A DNA stretch of 64,000 nucleotides from Phocaeicola vulgatus ATCC 8482 (GCF_000012825.1 NC_009614.1:1984001-2048000), one strand, 5' to 3'; positions 34,721 through 44,919 are shown, counted from the stretch's first letter. Translations and numbers: made by a program. The notes: generated from the letters alone by a model not told the origin.

Positions 34721-37087
34721 ATGATAAAGAATAGAACGAACACAGGCAAACCTACCGATGATTTTATACGGATACAAGATTTATGGGGTATGTTTATCCC
34801 GAAATGGTATTGGTTTGCCACTTCCTTGTTCGTTGCGTTGGCAACGGCATCATTATATTTGTTGAGTACTCCTAATGTCTATACCCGGACGGCTGCCATT
34901 TTAATTAAGGATGACTCCAAGAACAATTCTCCGGCAAGTGCAATGAATGAGTTTGCAGATATGGGTATTTTTAAATCAAACACCAATATCAACAACGAAC
35001 TGCTCACCTTGAAATCCCCTACGCTGATGACAGAGGTGGTGAAGCGTTTGGGGCTAAATGAGATATATACTATTCGTAGGGGCTTAAAAAGAATAGAATT
35101 ATATAAATCAAGCCCGATATTGGTGACTTATCTTTTTGATAATAAAAAAAGTGTAAGTTTTGATATAGAAGTTGGTGCACAAAACAAGTTTTATCTTTCA
35201 AACTTTATCGTTGCTGGAGAAGAAACTGGGGAACGGTTTGAAGGAATTATAGGAGATTCCATTCAAACATCAGCAGGAACATTGGCCATCAGCTTAACTT
35301 CTCAATATGAGAATTTTTTTACAGGCAGCACTATTCAATATAGTAAAGAACCGGCTGATATGGTGGCAGACAGCTATACGCAAAAATTGTGGGCTGAATT
35401 AGGCAATGAAGATGCCACCATTATTAATTTGAGCATTGATGATGCTTCTGTGCAAAAGGCAGAAGATATTTTGAATACACTGATTGAGGTTTATAACGAG
35501 AAATGGATCCAGGACAAGAACCAGATAGCAGTAAGTACCTCACGGTTTATCGGTGAACGTTTGGGCGTGATTGAAAACGAATTGGGTCATGTGGATGAGA
35601 ATATCTCCAACTACAAGAGTGAACATCTGTTGCCGGACGTACAAGCCGCTTCCAGTCTGTATATGAGCCAGTCTGCTGAGAATAAAAAAGAAATTCAGAC
35701 ACTCACCAACCAGCTTGCGACGGCTCAATTTATTCGCCGCGAATTGGGGGGGAAAGAGATGAACCAGCCTTTGCCAACCAACTCCGGTATAGCCAACGTA
35801 AATATCGAAAGTCAAATCGGAGAATACAACAAGATGGTGTTGGATCGCAACCGGCTGATAGCCAACAGTAGCGAGAAAAACCCGTTGGTGAAAGATTTAG
35901 GGAACTCAATGCAGAGTATGAAACGTACGATTCTTCAATCGGTTGATAATCTGATCGTATCGTTAAATACTCAGATACGCAGTATTCGCCAACAGGAAGC
36001 AACAACAACTCAACAGTTGGCTTCTAATCCGAGTCAGGCCAAATACTTGTTATCGGTAGAACGTCAACAAAAAGTAAAGGAAGAGTTATACCTATATTTG
36101 CTCCAGAAGCGTGAAGAGAATGAACTGTCACAAGCGTTTACCGCTTATAATACGCGAATGATTACAGCTCCACGTGGCAGTGCTTTACCAACGGCACCAA
36201 ATAAGAAAAACATTTTATTGGTGGCTCTTGCTCTCGGGCTTTTAGTACCGGCAGTTATTATCTTTATGCAAGAAAACATGAACACCAAGGTTCGGGGTAA
36301 GAAAGATTTGGAGAATTTGAGTGTGCCCTATTTGGGTGAAATACCGTTATATTTCCGAAACAAAAAAAAGAAGAATAAATTTTCGGAATATGCAATTGTG
36401 GTGGAAGAGGGTAACCGGAATATTATCAACGAAGCTTTTCGTGTGCTTCGCTCCAACGTGGACTTTATGAAAAGCAAGAATACCGAGCAGAAAGTATTTA
36501 TAGAAACCTCTTTTAATCCGGGTAGTGGAAAAAGTTTTCTGTCCATGAACATCGCCATGAGTTTTGCCATTAAGGGAAAAAAAGTATTGGTGATAGACGG
36601 GGACTTGCGACATGGAACGGTTTCGGCTTATGTAGGGTCGCCTAAGAAAGGTTTAAGTGACTACTTGGGAAACAAGGAAGTCGTTTGGAACGAGTTGCTT
36701 GTGATAGACAAAAAGTATCCTAATCTGCATATAATTCCAGTAGGAACCATTCCTCCTAATCCGACGGAATTGTTGGAGGATGGAAGTCTGGCAACCTTGA
36801 TGCAAGACTTACGCGATGAGTATGACTATATCTTTATTGATTGCCCGCCGATTGATATTGTGGCAGATACACAAATAATCGAGCAATATGCCGACCGGAC
36901 ACTCTTTGTGGTACGGGCGGGATTATTGGACCGCTCACTGTTACCTGAATTGGAAAGTATTTATCAAGAAAAGCGGTTCAAAAACCTTTCGGTGATATTG
37001 AATGGTACGGAAAGTACAGGTGGACGCTATGGTTACCGCTATGGTTACCACAATGGGTATGACTCTTATTACGGCAACACAAAATAG
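34721..37087 (+). CDS. Wzc-like tyrosine autokinase and chain-length regulator
   Basis: A 788-residue fusion of a Wzz chain-length domain and a BY-kinase. One membrane segment is near residue 30 (WYWFATSLFVALATASLYLL) and another near 500 (ILLVALALGLLVPAVIIFMQ), with a long periplasmic coiled coil between. The kinase has Walker A NPGSGKSFLSMN (about 598-609), Walker A' VLVIDGDLRHG and Walker B YIFIDCPP. The C-terminus is a tyrosine cluster (RYGYRYGYHNGYDSYYGN) for autophosphorylation. It controls polymer length and export together with the Wza-like protein and the CpsB-type phosphatase. Confidence 0.93.
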   Translation: MIKNRTNTGKPTDDFIRIQDLWGMFIPKWYWFATSLFVALATASLYLLSTPNVYTRTAAILIKDDSKNNSPASAMNEFADMGIFKSNTNINNELLTLKSPTLMTEVVKRLGLNEIYTIRRGLKRIELYKSSPILVTYLFDNKKSVSFDIEVGAQNKFYLSNFIVAGEETGERFEGIIGDSIQTSAGTLAISLTSQYENFFTGSTIQYSKEPADMVADSYTQKLWAELGNEDATIINLSIDDASVQKAEDILNTLIEVYNEKWIQDKNQIAVSTSRFIGERLGVIENELGHVDENISNYKSEHLLPDVQAASSLYMSQSAENKKEIQTLTNQLATAQFIRRELGGKEMNQPLPTNSGIANVNIESQIGEYNKMVLDRNRLIANSSEKNPLVKDLGNSMQSMKRTILQSVDNLIVSLNTQIRSIRQQEATTTQQLASNPSQAKYLLSVERQQKVKEELYLYLLQKREENELSQAFTAYNTRMITAPRGSALPTAPNKKNILLVALALGLLVPAVIIFMQENMNTKVRGKKDLENLSVPYLGEIPLYFRNKKKKNKFSEYAIVVEEGNRNIINEAFRVLRSNVDFMKSKNTEQKVFIETSFNPGSGKSFLSMNIAMSFAIKGKKVLVIDGDLRHGTVSAYVGSPKKGLSDYLGNKEVVWNELLVIDKKYPNLHIIPVGTIPPNPTELLEDGSLATLMQDLRDEYDYIFIDCPPIDIVADTQIIEQYADRTLFVVRAGLLDRSLLPELESIYQEKRFKNLSVILNGTESTGGRYGYRYGYHNGYDSYYGNTK

Positions 37088-37146
37088 AGGGGTATTCCAA
37101 AATAAACAAGGAAACTGTTTGCTATTATTCCCAACAGTCAACAGAA

Positions 37147-37851
37147 ATGTGTTTTTTCCGACAGAAAAAAGTATTAGCGGAAAGCGGTTTTTTCCGTGGT
37201 TTCACTGATTGCCACAGCCATCTTCTTCCCGGGGTAGATGATGGGGTGAAAACGTTGGAAGAGTCGTTGGCGATATTGGAAGAAATGGAACGTTTAGGCG
37301 TTCGTAAGGTTTGGCTTACCCCCCATATAATGGAAGACATACCCAATGAAACAGTGGATCTGCAACAGAAGTTCCAAGAATTAAAGCAAATGTATCATGG
37401 AAAGATCGAATTGGCTTTGGCAGCGGAATATATGATGGATAACCTTTTTGAGGAACGGTTGGAAAAGGATGACTTGTTACCCTTTGAGGAAGGAAAACAT
37501 TATCTGTTAGTGGAAACCTCTTATTTCAATCCACCAATGGGATTACTGTCTATTTTGCAACGCATCCAAAAGAAAGGTTATCATCCTTTGTTGGCCCATC
37601 CGGAACGATATGAGTATATGCAAATGATGGATTATAAAACGTTAAAAAAGAACCAAATTTCTTTTCAATTAAATATACCGTCATTAGTCGGAATGTATGG
37701 TAAGCACATAGAGAAGAAAGCGAAGATATTATTAAAAGCAGGAATGTATGATTTAGGAGGAAATGATGTTCACTCCCTTATTTTTTATGTGACAACTTGT
37801 AAGCAAAAAATAGACAATCTGTCTTTCTTGAAAAATGTGTGTAAAATATAG
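37147..37851 (+). CDS. CpsB/YwqE-type PHP-domain tyrosine phosphatase
   Basis: A 234-residue metal-dependent phosphatase of the PHP fold. Metal ligands are visible in TDCHSHLLPGVDDG (residues about 19-32), LTPHIMED, LAAEYMMD, LLAHPERYEYM and GGNDVHS. It dephosphorylates the tyrosine cluster of the neighbouring kinase and so resets the export cycle. It follows the kinase directly in the operon. Confidence 0.9.
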   Translation: MCFFRQKKVLAESGFFRGFTDCHSHLLPGVDDGVKTLEESLAILEEMERLGVRKVWLTPHIMEDIPNETVDLQQKFQELKQMYHGKIELALAAEYMMDNLFEERLEKDDLLPFEEGKHYLLVETSYFNPPMGLLSILQRIQKKGYHPLLAHPERYEYMQMMDYKTLKKNQISFQLNIPSLVGMYGKHIEKKAKILLKAGMYDLGGNDVHSLIFYVTTCKQKIDNLSFLKNVCKI

Positions 37852-37932
37852 CGTATTTACATTCGGGAAGACTTTGCCCTAATATGTGTTTTTTTATGTA
37901 AATGAATGATTTAATATTTAATACAAAGATAA

Positions 37933-39138
37933 ATGAAAGCATGTTTCATGGGCTTGGGTTACATCGGACTACCTACAGCCATTATTGCCGCAAAGCACGG
38001 CATTCAAATAACAGGAGTTGACATTAATCCTCATGTAGTGAAAATGACCAATGCGGGACATTTGCACATCATTGAACCCGGCATGGAGGAAATGTTACAG
38101 GAAGTAGTGAAAGCTGGCATGTTGAAGGCTTCGGTTACACCGGAAGTCAGCGATGCATACTTCATGGTGGTCCCAACCCCGTTCAAGGGAAACCACGAGC
38201 CGGATGTGAGTTACGTGGAAGCGGCTACACGTGCCGTATTGCCGTTACTGAAAGAAGGGGATCTTTATGTAATAGAATCCACTTCACCTGTAGGAACTAC
38301 AGAGGCTATGGCACGCATCATTTTTGGTGAACGTCCGGAATTGGAAAGTAAGATTTTCATAGCCTATTGCCCGGAGCGTGTATTGCCAGGTAATGTGATC
38401 TATGAATTGGTACACAACGATCGGGTCATCGGTGGTTTGAATCCTGAATCTACCGAAAAGGCAATAGCATTCTATTCGCAATTTGTGCAGGGCACACTTC
38501 ACAAGACTAACTGCCGTACAGCGGAAATGTGTAAGCTGACGGAGAACTCCAGTCGCGATGTACAGATAGCTTTTGCCAATGAACTTTCGCTTATCTGCGA
38601 CAAGGCTGGTATCAATGTTTGGGAACTTATTAACCTTGCCAACAAGCATCCGCGTGTAAATATCCTGCAACCCGGTTGCGGTGTAGGAGGTCATTGTATT
38701 GCGGTAGATCCATACTTTATCACTGCTGATTTCCCGGCAGAAAGCAAGTTAATCAGCGATGCACGTGATATTAACAACTACAAGAGTTTCTGGTGTGCTG
38801 AAAAGGTGAAGAACGCCATGTTGAAGTTTGAGTTGAAGAATCATCGTAAACCAGTTATAGCCATGATGGGATTGGCATTCAAACCAAATATTGACGATTT
38901 GCGTGAAAGTCCGGCGAAGTATATTACCACGAAAGTGATGCAGAGCTGCAACAATGCCGACATTTTGGTCGTAGAACCGAATGTAAAAGAGCACAACGTG
39001 TTTAAGCTGACTAACTACTGCGAAGCCTACGACAAGGCAGACATCGTGGTGTTCCTTACGGCTCACAACGAGTTTAAAGAGCTATCTTGGAGGAAGGATA
39101 AAATGATATTGGACTTTTGTGGAATATTCAAGAAATAA
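37933..39138 (+). CDS. wecC: UDP-N-acetyl-D-mannosamine dehydrogenase (WecC type)
   Basis: A 401-residue nucleotide-sugar dehydrogenase. It has an NAD-binding GLGYIGLPTA at the N-terminus, a central domain with CPERVLPGN, the catalytic Cys in PGCGVGGHCIAVDPYF, and a C-terminal UDP-binding domain (MMGLAFKPNIDDLRESPAKY). It oxidises UDP-ManNAc to UDP-ManNAcA using two NAD+. The matching WecB epimerase and WecG transferase are at 52181 and 51471, so ManNAcA is a predicted capsule residue. Confidence 0.9.
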   Translation: MKACFMGLGYIGLPTAIIAAKHGIQITGVDINPHVVKMTNAGHLHIIEPGMEEMLQEVVKAGMLKASVTPEVSDAYFMVVPTPFKGNHEPDVSYVEAATRAVLPLLKEGDLYVIESTSPVGTTEAMARIIFGERPELESKIFIAYCPERVLPGNVIYELVHNDRVIGGLNPESTEKAIAFYSQFVQGTLHKTNCRTAEMCKLTENSSRDVQIAFANELSLICDKAGINVWELINLANKHPRVNILQPGCGVGGHCIAVDPYFITADFPAESKLISDARDINNYKSFWCAEKVKNAMLKFELKNHRKPVIAMMGLAFKPNIDDLRESPAKYITTKVMQSCNNADILVVEPNVKEHNVFKLTNYCEAYDKADIVVFLTAHNEFKELSWRKDKMILDFCGIFKK

Positions 39139-39155
39139 TGGATATTTCTAAATAA

Positions 39156-39434
39156 GTGCAAATACAATTATCACCGAAACTAATGAAAATTGCACATAAA
39201 ATAGTTCAAGTACCGGAAATGAAATTTTTATTAAGACCTTTTATACACAATGTAAAAAGGAATAATCAAAATATACATGAGATTTTCCAGGAAAAATCTC
39301 ATGTATATTTTCGGAGTTTGATAAGATTTTGCCACAAAACAATATCTTTTGCAGCGTATTTACCAATATATTATTGGGGGCGGTTCGTAAAAAAATATCA
39401 AAAGCGTTTCGATATAATAATCACCAGTGCCTGA
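39156..39434 (+). pseudogene. Short remnant after wecC
   Basis: A 92-residue open frame, Lys- and aromatic-rich, with one hydrophobic patch (ISFAAYLPIYYWG). It contains a perfect terminator-like hairpin and ends at TCCAG-free AT-rich sequence, so it is probably a fragment of a glycosyltransferase or unrelated gene. No family recognised. Confidence 0.3.
39268..39311. terminator. Perfect hairpin inside the capsule operon
   Basis: A 19-bp perfect AT-rich stem (AAAATATACATGAGATTTT and complement) with loop CCAGGA. It would act as a terminator 130 bp after wecC and may be one of the barriers that UpxY-modified polymerase must pass. Confidence 0.55.
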
Positions 39435-39956
39435 TACAAGAATTATGCATCCAAATTAAAATATATACTCGAAAAAATAGGAATTTATGTTTATCCGAAG
39501 ATTTGAAGTGTTAGCTGGAAATAAGACTTGTGAAGAAACATACAGGAAACGTCATATCGACATAGAATATATCTTACATATATGAAGACTATCCATCATG
39601 TCTGTGTGATTTTGGTTACGTTGACGGTACGGTATCGCATTTAGAATTGATGAAAAAAATTCGGTTGGGCAAAATTGGAAGAATCGAATTCCCTATCAGT
39701 CACGAAATAACACATTTTTTCGAAAACATAGAATCAACGTATTGGCTAATACAAATGAATGGATCTTGCAAGATATGAACTACTATATAACTTCCTATTC
39801 AGACTTTCACGACGATGACACAAAGCCAAGGATGTTTGAATAGAAAGAGGGTAAGGCGATATTAATGCATAGTGAGTATGAGGAGAAGTGGAATATTATT
39901 CCTGTATAAAATTCTTTTAGATAATCCTATTATTAGGTGATTTTAGGTTTCAAGAT
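39435..39956 (+). pseudogene. Decayed coding sequence between wecC and wzx
   Basis: No frame stays open, yet pieces read like protein in shifting frames: CDFGYVDGTVSHLELMKKIR and GRIEFPISHEITHFFEN (about 39600-39730), then ITSYSDFHDDDTKPRMFE (about 39786-39842). This looks like a gene inactivated by several indels. The original product is not recognised. Confidence 0.4.
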
Positions 39957-41300
39957 ATGAAAGGGTTGAGTTTTATTAAGTCATCTTCAGGCAGAACTCA
40001 AAAGGCACAAAAGAATATTTTGGGGATGTTGCTCATAAAAATTTGCAACATCATTATTAATTTGGCTTATGTTCCATTGTTGATTAATAGTTTGAATCAA
40101 GATAGATATGGAATATGGTTGACAATTACTACAATTGTTTCTTGGATTGCATTTTTTGACATTGGGTTAGGTAATGGTCTGAGAAATAAATTGGCGGAAT
40201 CAATTGCTTGTAAAGATGAAATAAATGCTCGAAAATATGTGAGTACTACTTATGGTGCAATGGGAATCTTATGTTTCTTGTTCTTTATCATAGAGGCCTG
40301 CATTGTTCCATTTTGCAATTGGAATAGTCTGCTAAACGCTCATTCGATTCCTAATGGTGAACTTACATTATTAATGTTATGGGTTCTTTCAAGTTTAGCA
40401 TTTCAAATGCTACTAAAACTTCTAAATTCTGTATTGTACGCTTTACAAAAGCCGGCATTATCCTCATTGATATTGATGCTTAGTCAATTGTTCGCTTTCA
40501 TTGGAATTTTTATTTATACAAATGTTTGCAATGAAGTTTCTCTTTTGAAATTGGGAATGATTATATCAATGGCTCCAGTCGTTGTATTGATGATTTTTTC
40601 ATTGATACTGTTTAGAAAAATGATACCCCAATATATGCCAACCCCCTCTTTCTTTGAGCGTTCTAAAATAAAAGAGATTGTTATTCTTGGGAGTAAATTC
40701 TTTTGGATTCAATTGACGACTTTATTATTATTTCAGTCAAACAACTTGATAATCGCCCATACTTGTGGAAATACTTCTGTGGCTGAGTATAATATTGCCT
40801 ACAAATACATTGGTTTGATAGAGATGGCCTTTATGATTATCATGACTCCTTTTTGGTCTGCTGCCACTGATGCTTATGCGAGAAAGGATTATCAATGGAT
40901 TAAAGGAATATTAAAAAAACTACAATTCATTTCATATATAATGATTGCCGCTGGAGGAGTTTTGATTTTATTATCAGATTTTGTATACAAATGGTGGTTA
41001 TCATCAACTATCAAACCCGATAAATCATTAATGTTTCTTCTATTATTGTATTTCTGCATCCAATTATCATGGGCTAGATATGGGAGCATAATCAATGGTA
41101 TTGGGTGTGTAAAGCTCCAATTCTATATTACAATGATAGAGGCTTTTGTGCATATTCCATTGGCTTTATTGCTTGGTACTTATTGGGGTGTAAAAGGAGT
41201 AATTATTTCACTTATTATATCAACATTTGCCAATACTATTTGGCCTAAGATACAGATCAAAAATATTTTTTTAGGAAAACGAAGTATATGGGTAAAGTAA
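39957..41300 (+). CDS. wzx: Wzx-type polysaccharide flippase
   Basis: A 447-residue protein with about 12 hydrophobic segments (MATE/MVF fold), including IFLYGIW-type start LINSLNQDRYGIWLTITTIV and FDIGLGNGLRNKLAE, a recognisable Wzx N-terminal signature. It flips undecaprenyl-linked repeat units to the periplasm. The gene is distinctly AT-rich compared with wza-wecC, as is usual for serotype-specific genes gained by transfer. It overlaps the next gene by 13 bases. Confidence 0.87.
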   Translation: MKGLSFIKSSSGRTQKAQKNILGMLLIKICNIIINLAYVPLLINSLNQDRYGIWLTITTIVSWIAFFDIGLGNGLRNKLAESIACKDEINARKYVSTTYGAMGILCFLFFIIEACIVPFCNWNSLLNAHSIPNGELTLLMLWVLSSLAFQMLLKLLNSVLYALQKPALSSLILMLSQLFAFIGIFIYTNVCNEVSLLKLGMIISMAPVVVLMIFSLILFRKMIPQYMPTPSFFERSKIKEIVILGSKFFWIQLTTLLLFQSNNLIIAHTCGNTSVAEYNIAYKYIGLIEMAFMIIMTPFWSAATDAYARKDYQWIKGILKKLQFISYIMIAAGGVLILLSDFVYKWWLSSTIKPDKSLMFLLLLYFCIQLSWARYGSIINGIGCVKLQFYITMIEAFVHIPLALLLGTYWGVKGVIISLIISTFANTIWPKIQIKNIFLGKRSIWVK

Positions 41301-42490
41301 ATTCTATTACAAAGCTAGAAATAGCGATATTTGTTTTTCTCACTATGATGATATCAGGAGCATCGTCCATTGCTAGTAATGATTTTATTAGAATTATAGT
41401 TGTGGGATTATTAGCTCTTTATAGCTTTATAAATCATAAGAATTTATATAATAATATTCTTTTTTATTTATTAAGTGGATGGATTTTAATAAACCTAATA
41501 TCCTCATTATATTTTGGTAAAAATATAGATTTTTTTCCTTTTATAGGGAAAATTGTTTTGATCTATCTTGCATATTTATGTTTATCTTGTTGCAAGGATA
41601 ACTTTTGGGATAAATATGAGCAATTTTTGTATAAACTGGCGTTAATTTCTACAATATTTTATATCTTATCCTTGTTCTTTCCCAGTATGTTTAATAGCCT
41701 TACTTCTGTATTCCGTCCTTTTACCGCTGATATTTTTTATCAGAAGGAGTCTCAGAAATACTATTTCTATGCTTTCTTTTTTACATATATGGGTAATGGA
41801 AACTTCAGGAATAGTGGTTTTATGTGGGAACCGGGTGCATATGCGATGATTTTAAATATCTTGATTGCATATAATATATGTCGACAAGGTTTTCAATTGA
41901 ATAGACACATTAAGGTATATACTATAATCCTTTTAACTACATTTTCCACAGCAGGATATTTGGCATTTTTTATCATTTTGCTACTGTTTCTTTTGAAAGG
42001 ACAAAATATTTATATAAAAGCACTTATTCTTATCTGTACTGCTTTTTCAATAGGTTGGTTGATGAATGCAGACTTCCTTCTTCCAAAAATCGAAGAATTT
42101 ATATCCTCCGCACAAAAGGGAATAGTACACCATCAAGGTTACAGGAAACTATATGAAGCCAATAGAATCCTTTCTTTCAAATTGTTGACGGATAAATTTT
42201 TGATGTTTCCAATAGGTTGGGGTTGCGTCCAAGATACAACTTCATATATGGCTTTGAAACATATTGTTACTGTTAATGGCTTGGGAAACACATTAGTGAC
42301 ATGGGGTATTTTCGCATTCTCTTTTTTTATGTACTCGATTGGTAATTTTTTCTATCAATATAGGCAGTCAATTATTATTGTTACACTTTCATTATTAGTA
42401 GTATGTATTAGTTTTTTTAGTAATCCTATAGAAAATAACATACTACTCTATTTGTTAATTTTATCTCCTTATATCGTAGAATTTAATTGA
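41288..42490 (+). CDS. wzy: Wzy-type O-antigen/capsule polymerase
   Basis: A 400-residue polytopic protein with about 11 hydrophobic segments and a periplasmic loop containing NGNFRNSGFMWEPGAYAMI, a pattern typical of Wzy polymerases in Bacteroides. It would join flipped repeat units in the periplasm. Identification rests on topology, that loop motif, and its place between wzx and a glycosyltransferase. AT-rich like wzx. Confidence 0.8.
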   Translation: MGKVNSITKLEIAIFVFLTMMISGASSIASNDFIRIIVVGLLALYSFINHKNLYNNILFYLLSGWILINLISSLYFGKNIDFFPFIGKIVLIYLAYLCLSCCKDNFWDKYEQFLYKLALISTIFYILSLFFPSMFNSLTSVFRPFTADIFYQKESQKYYFYAFFFTYMGNGNFRNSGFMWEPGAYAMILNILIAYNICRQGFQLNRHIKVYTIILLTTFSTAGYLAFFIILLLFLLKGQNIYIKALILICTAFSIGWLMNADFLLPKIEEFISSAQKGIVHHQGYRKLYEANRILSFKLLTDKFLMFPIGWGCVQDTTSYMALKHIVTVNGLGNTLVTWGIFAFSFFMYSIGNFFYQYRQSIIIVTLSLLVVCISFFSNPIENNILLYLLILSPYIVEFN

Positions 42491-42496
42491 TAAAAC

Positions 42497-43666
42497 ATGA
42501 ATATTGGCATTATTTGTAAATACCCTATTCCGTATGGAATGGCAGCCACAACACGTATCTTCTCATATTCTAAGGGCTTATTAGAATGTGGTGATAAAGT
42601 TGATGTATGGTCAATTGCACCTAATAATTTTAACGCGAATAATAATAATGAAGGCGTTTTTAATGGTATATCATATTTTTATTCATTCAGAAGCAAACGA
42701 TTTAGTAATAAGCTATTCCATGCATATGAAATGATTTATTCTCTTTTTATCTTAGGTGTAAAATTACATAAAAGAGATAAAATTAGAAGATATGACGTGT
42801 TTATTATAAGCTCAGATAGTCTCATTTGCCTGCTGTATATGAGGGTATTAAATATATTATTTAAGAGAAAACTTATTTTTATTTTTGATGAGTATCCAAC
42901 ACCTATTAGAGGTAAATTAAAGAATAAAATACCATTTTGGAAAGAAGTGATTTATCGTGTTATTTTAAGTAAATATTCAGGATATATTTCCATGACCGAA
43001 AATTTATTGAAATATTATAAAAAAATCACAGACAATCCAGGTATTATAATTTCATCCATTACCGATGTCAATCGATTCCATAATATAATAAAAAAGCCTA
43101 TAAATAAAACTAAGAAATTAATTTATATGGGAAATATGGAATTATCAAAAGATAATGTAGACAATATTTTGTACGCTTTATCTATCTTGCTAAGAGATAA
43201 TTATGATGTTCATTTGTATCTTTTTGGAAAACCAAATTTAAAAGATAAATCTATATTGGAAAGGATTATTGAGCAAGAGGGATTAGCAAACAACACAAGT
43301 TTTAGATTTGCTCAATATAATGATGTTCCAAAGATTCTATCAGAAGCAGACATTTTAGTTTCCTCCCAACCTGTGACTGTTCGTGCAGACGGAGGATTCC
43401 CAACTAAATTGGGAGAATATTTAATGTCGGGTACTCCTGTATTATCAACCAATGTTGGAGAAACATCAAAATACTTTAAGGATGGCGAACATATGTATTT
43501 TGCAAAACCAGAATCGCCATTGGATTATGCTAACAAGCTCAAATATATCATAGATAATTATGAGAAAGCATTAGCTGTTGCTAAAAAAGGGAAAATGCTA
43601 ATAGAGCAATCGTATTCTCATATATCTGCTGGAGAAAAGATGCATAAATTTTTAAAATCATTATAA
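42497..43666 (+). CDS. Glycosyltransferase family 4 protein
   Basis: A 389-residue GT-B transferase. The N-terminal acceptor domain begins IGIICKYPIPYGMAATTRIF. The C-terminal donor domain has LIYMGNMELSKDNVDNILYA and the EX7E-like region GGFPTKLGEYLMSGTPVLST. It acts on the cytoplasmic face, extending the lipid-linked repeat unit. Its sugar specificity cannot be read. Strongly AT-rich. Confidence 0.85.
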   Translation: MNIGIICKYPIPYGMAATTRIFSYSKGLLECGDKVDVWSIAPNNFNANNNNEGVFNGISYFYSFRSKRFSNKLFHAYEMIYSLFILGVKLHKRDKIRRYDVFIISSDSLICLLYMRVLNILFKRKLIFIFDEYPTPIRGKLKNKIPFWKEVIYRVILSKYSGYISMTENLLKYYKKITDNPGIIISSITDVNRFHNIIKKPINKTKKLIYMGNMELSKDNVDNILYALSILLRDNYDVHLYLFGKPNLKDKSILERIIEQEGLANNTSFRFAQYNDVPKILSEADILVSSQPVTVRADGGFPTKLGEYLMSGTPVLSTNVGETSKYFKDGEHMYFAKPESPLDYANKLKYIIDNYEKALAVAKKGKMLIEQSYSHISAGEKMHKFLKSL

Positions 43667-43671
43667 ATAGT

Positions 43672-44745
43672 ATGTCAGTATTCAAAGACAAAGTCCTGTT
43701 AATTACAGGCGGTACGGGTTCCTTTGGGAATGCTGTGCTACGTCGTTTTCTTGACAGCGACATCAAGGAAATCAGAATTTTCAGTCGTGATGAGAAGAAG
43801 CAGGACGATATGCGTCACCGCTTGCAGAATTCTAAGGTGAAGTTCTATATCGGTAATGTCCGCAACAAGACTTCTGTAGATATTGCTATGCGTGGTGTTG
43901 ACTACGTTTTTGCCGCCGCCGCTCTCAAGCAGGTGCCGAGTTGTGAGTTTTTCCCTATGGAGGCTACTCGCACTAATGTTCTCGGTACTGGAAACGTTCT
44001 TCTTTCTGCTATCGAGCATGGGGTAAAAAATGTTGTGGTCCTTTCTACTGATAAGGCAGCTTATCCTATCAATGCTATGGGTATCAGCAAAGCACTTATG
44101 GAGAAGGTTGCGATTGCTAAGGGTCGTGAACTTGGCGAGGGTGCGGCTACTACCATTTGTTGTACTCGTTATGGTAACGTTATGGCAAGCCGCGGTTCTG
44201 TTATCCCTTTGTGGGTTGAGCAGATGATAGAGGGTAATCCTATTACTATCACTGATCCGAATATGACCCGCTTTATGATGACTCTTGATGATGCTGTTGA
44301 CTTGGTTATATACGCGTTTACCCATGGTCATAATGGTGATCTTTTTGTCCAAAAGGCTCCTGCCGCTACTTTGGAGACTCTTGCTACCGCACTGAAGGAA
44401 ATATATTCTAAGGTTGATCCGAAATATGGAGATACTGAGGTTCGCGTTATTGGTACTCGCCACGGTGAGAAACTTTATGAGACTCTTGTCACTCGCGAGG
44501 AGATGGCTAAGGCTATTGATATGGGCAATTATTACCGTATTCCTTGTGATAACCGTGACTTAAATTATGACAAGTTCTTCTCTGAGGGTGATGAGGTGGT
44601 TTCTCGTATTGAGGATTATCATAGCCACAATACTCAGCGCCTTGATGTTGAGGGTATGAAGAAGCAGTTGATGCGTCTGCGCTTTATTCAGGAGGATTTG
44701 GGCTTGATTGAGAAGGCAAAGGCGCGCGAAATCCGTTCCGAATAG
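43672..44745 (+). CDS. UDP-GlcNAc 4,6-dehydratase/5-epimerase (CapE/FnlA type)
   Basis: A 357-residue extended SDR enzyme. It has NAD-binding LLITGGTGSFGNAVLRRF, the conserved SRDEKKQ box, STDKAAYPINAMGISKALME carrying the catalytic lysine, and CTRYGNVMASRGSVIPLW. CapE/FnlA enzymes convert UDP-GlcNAc to the 4-keto-6-deoxy-talo intermediate, first step to UDP-L-FucNAc. The following CapF- and CapG-type genes complete the pathway. Base composition shifts here from the AT-rich wzx-wzy-GT block to a higher GC. Confidence 0.9.
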   Translation: MSVFKDKVLLITGGTGSFGNAVLRRFLDSDIKEIRIFSRDEKKQDDMRHRLQNSKVKFYIGNVRNKTSVDIAMRGVDYVFAAAALKQVPSCEFFPMEATRTNVLGTGNVLLSAIEHGVKNVVVLSTDKAAYPINAMGISKALMEKVAIAKGRELGEGAATTICCTRYGNVMASRGSVIPLWVEQMIEGNPITITDPNMTRFMMTLDDAVDLVIYAFTHGHNGDLFVQKAPAATLETLATALKEIYSKVDPKYGDTEVRVIGTRHGEKLYETLVTREEMAKAIDMGNYYRIPCDNRDLNYDKFFSEGDEVVSRIEDYHSHNTQRLDVEGMKKQLMRLRFIQEDLGLIEKAKAREIRSE

Positions 44746-44919
44746 CCGGTGTGTGAAAACCGGCAATCTACTGCGTTGCCATCGACTTCGCAAAGTATTT
44801 TTTTGGGGGGGGGAACAATTATTCAAAGTGTTCCCGCTATTGAGAAATCACCAATAGGAAATCTTTTACACACAGGAAGACATTATCTTTCTTTTCCATC
44901 ATAATTAAATTTTATCTCA
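44746..44919. other. Intergenic spacer with hairpin and G9 tract
   Basis: 174 bp between the CapE- and CapF-type genes. It has a GCCGGT/ACCGGC hairpin just after the stop (44751-44767) and a run of nine G preceded by T7 (44798-44813). No gene is visible. The G-tract belongs to the same unusual class as those in the acyltransferase genes further on. Confidence 0.5.

Noticed and set aside
43738-44463. A 241-residue minus-strand open frame opposite the CapE-type gene
   Set aside because: The plus strand encodes a clear SDR enzyme with catalytic motifs; the opposite frame has no family likeness.
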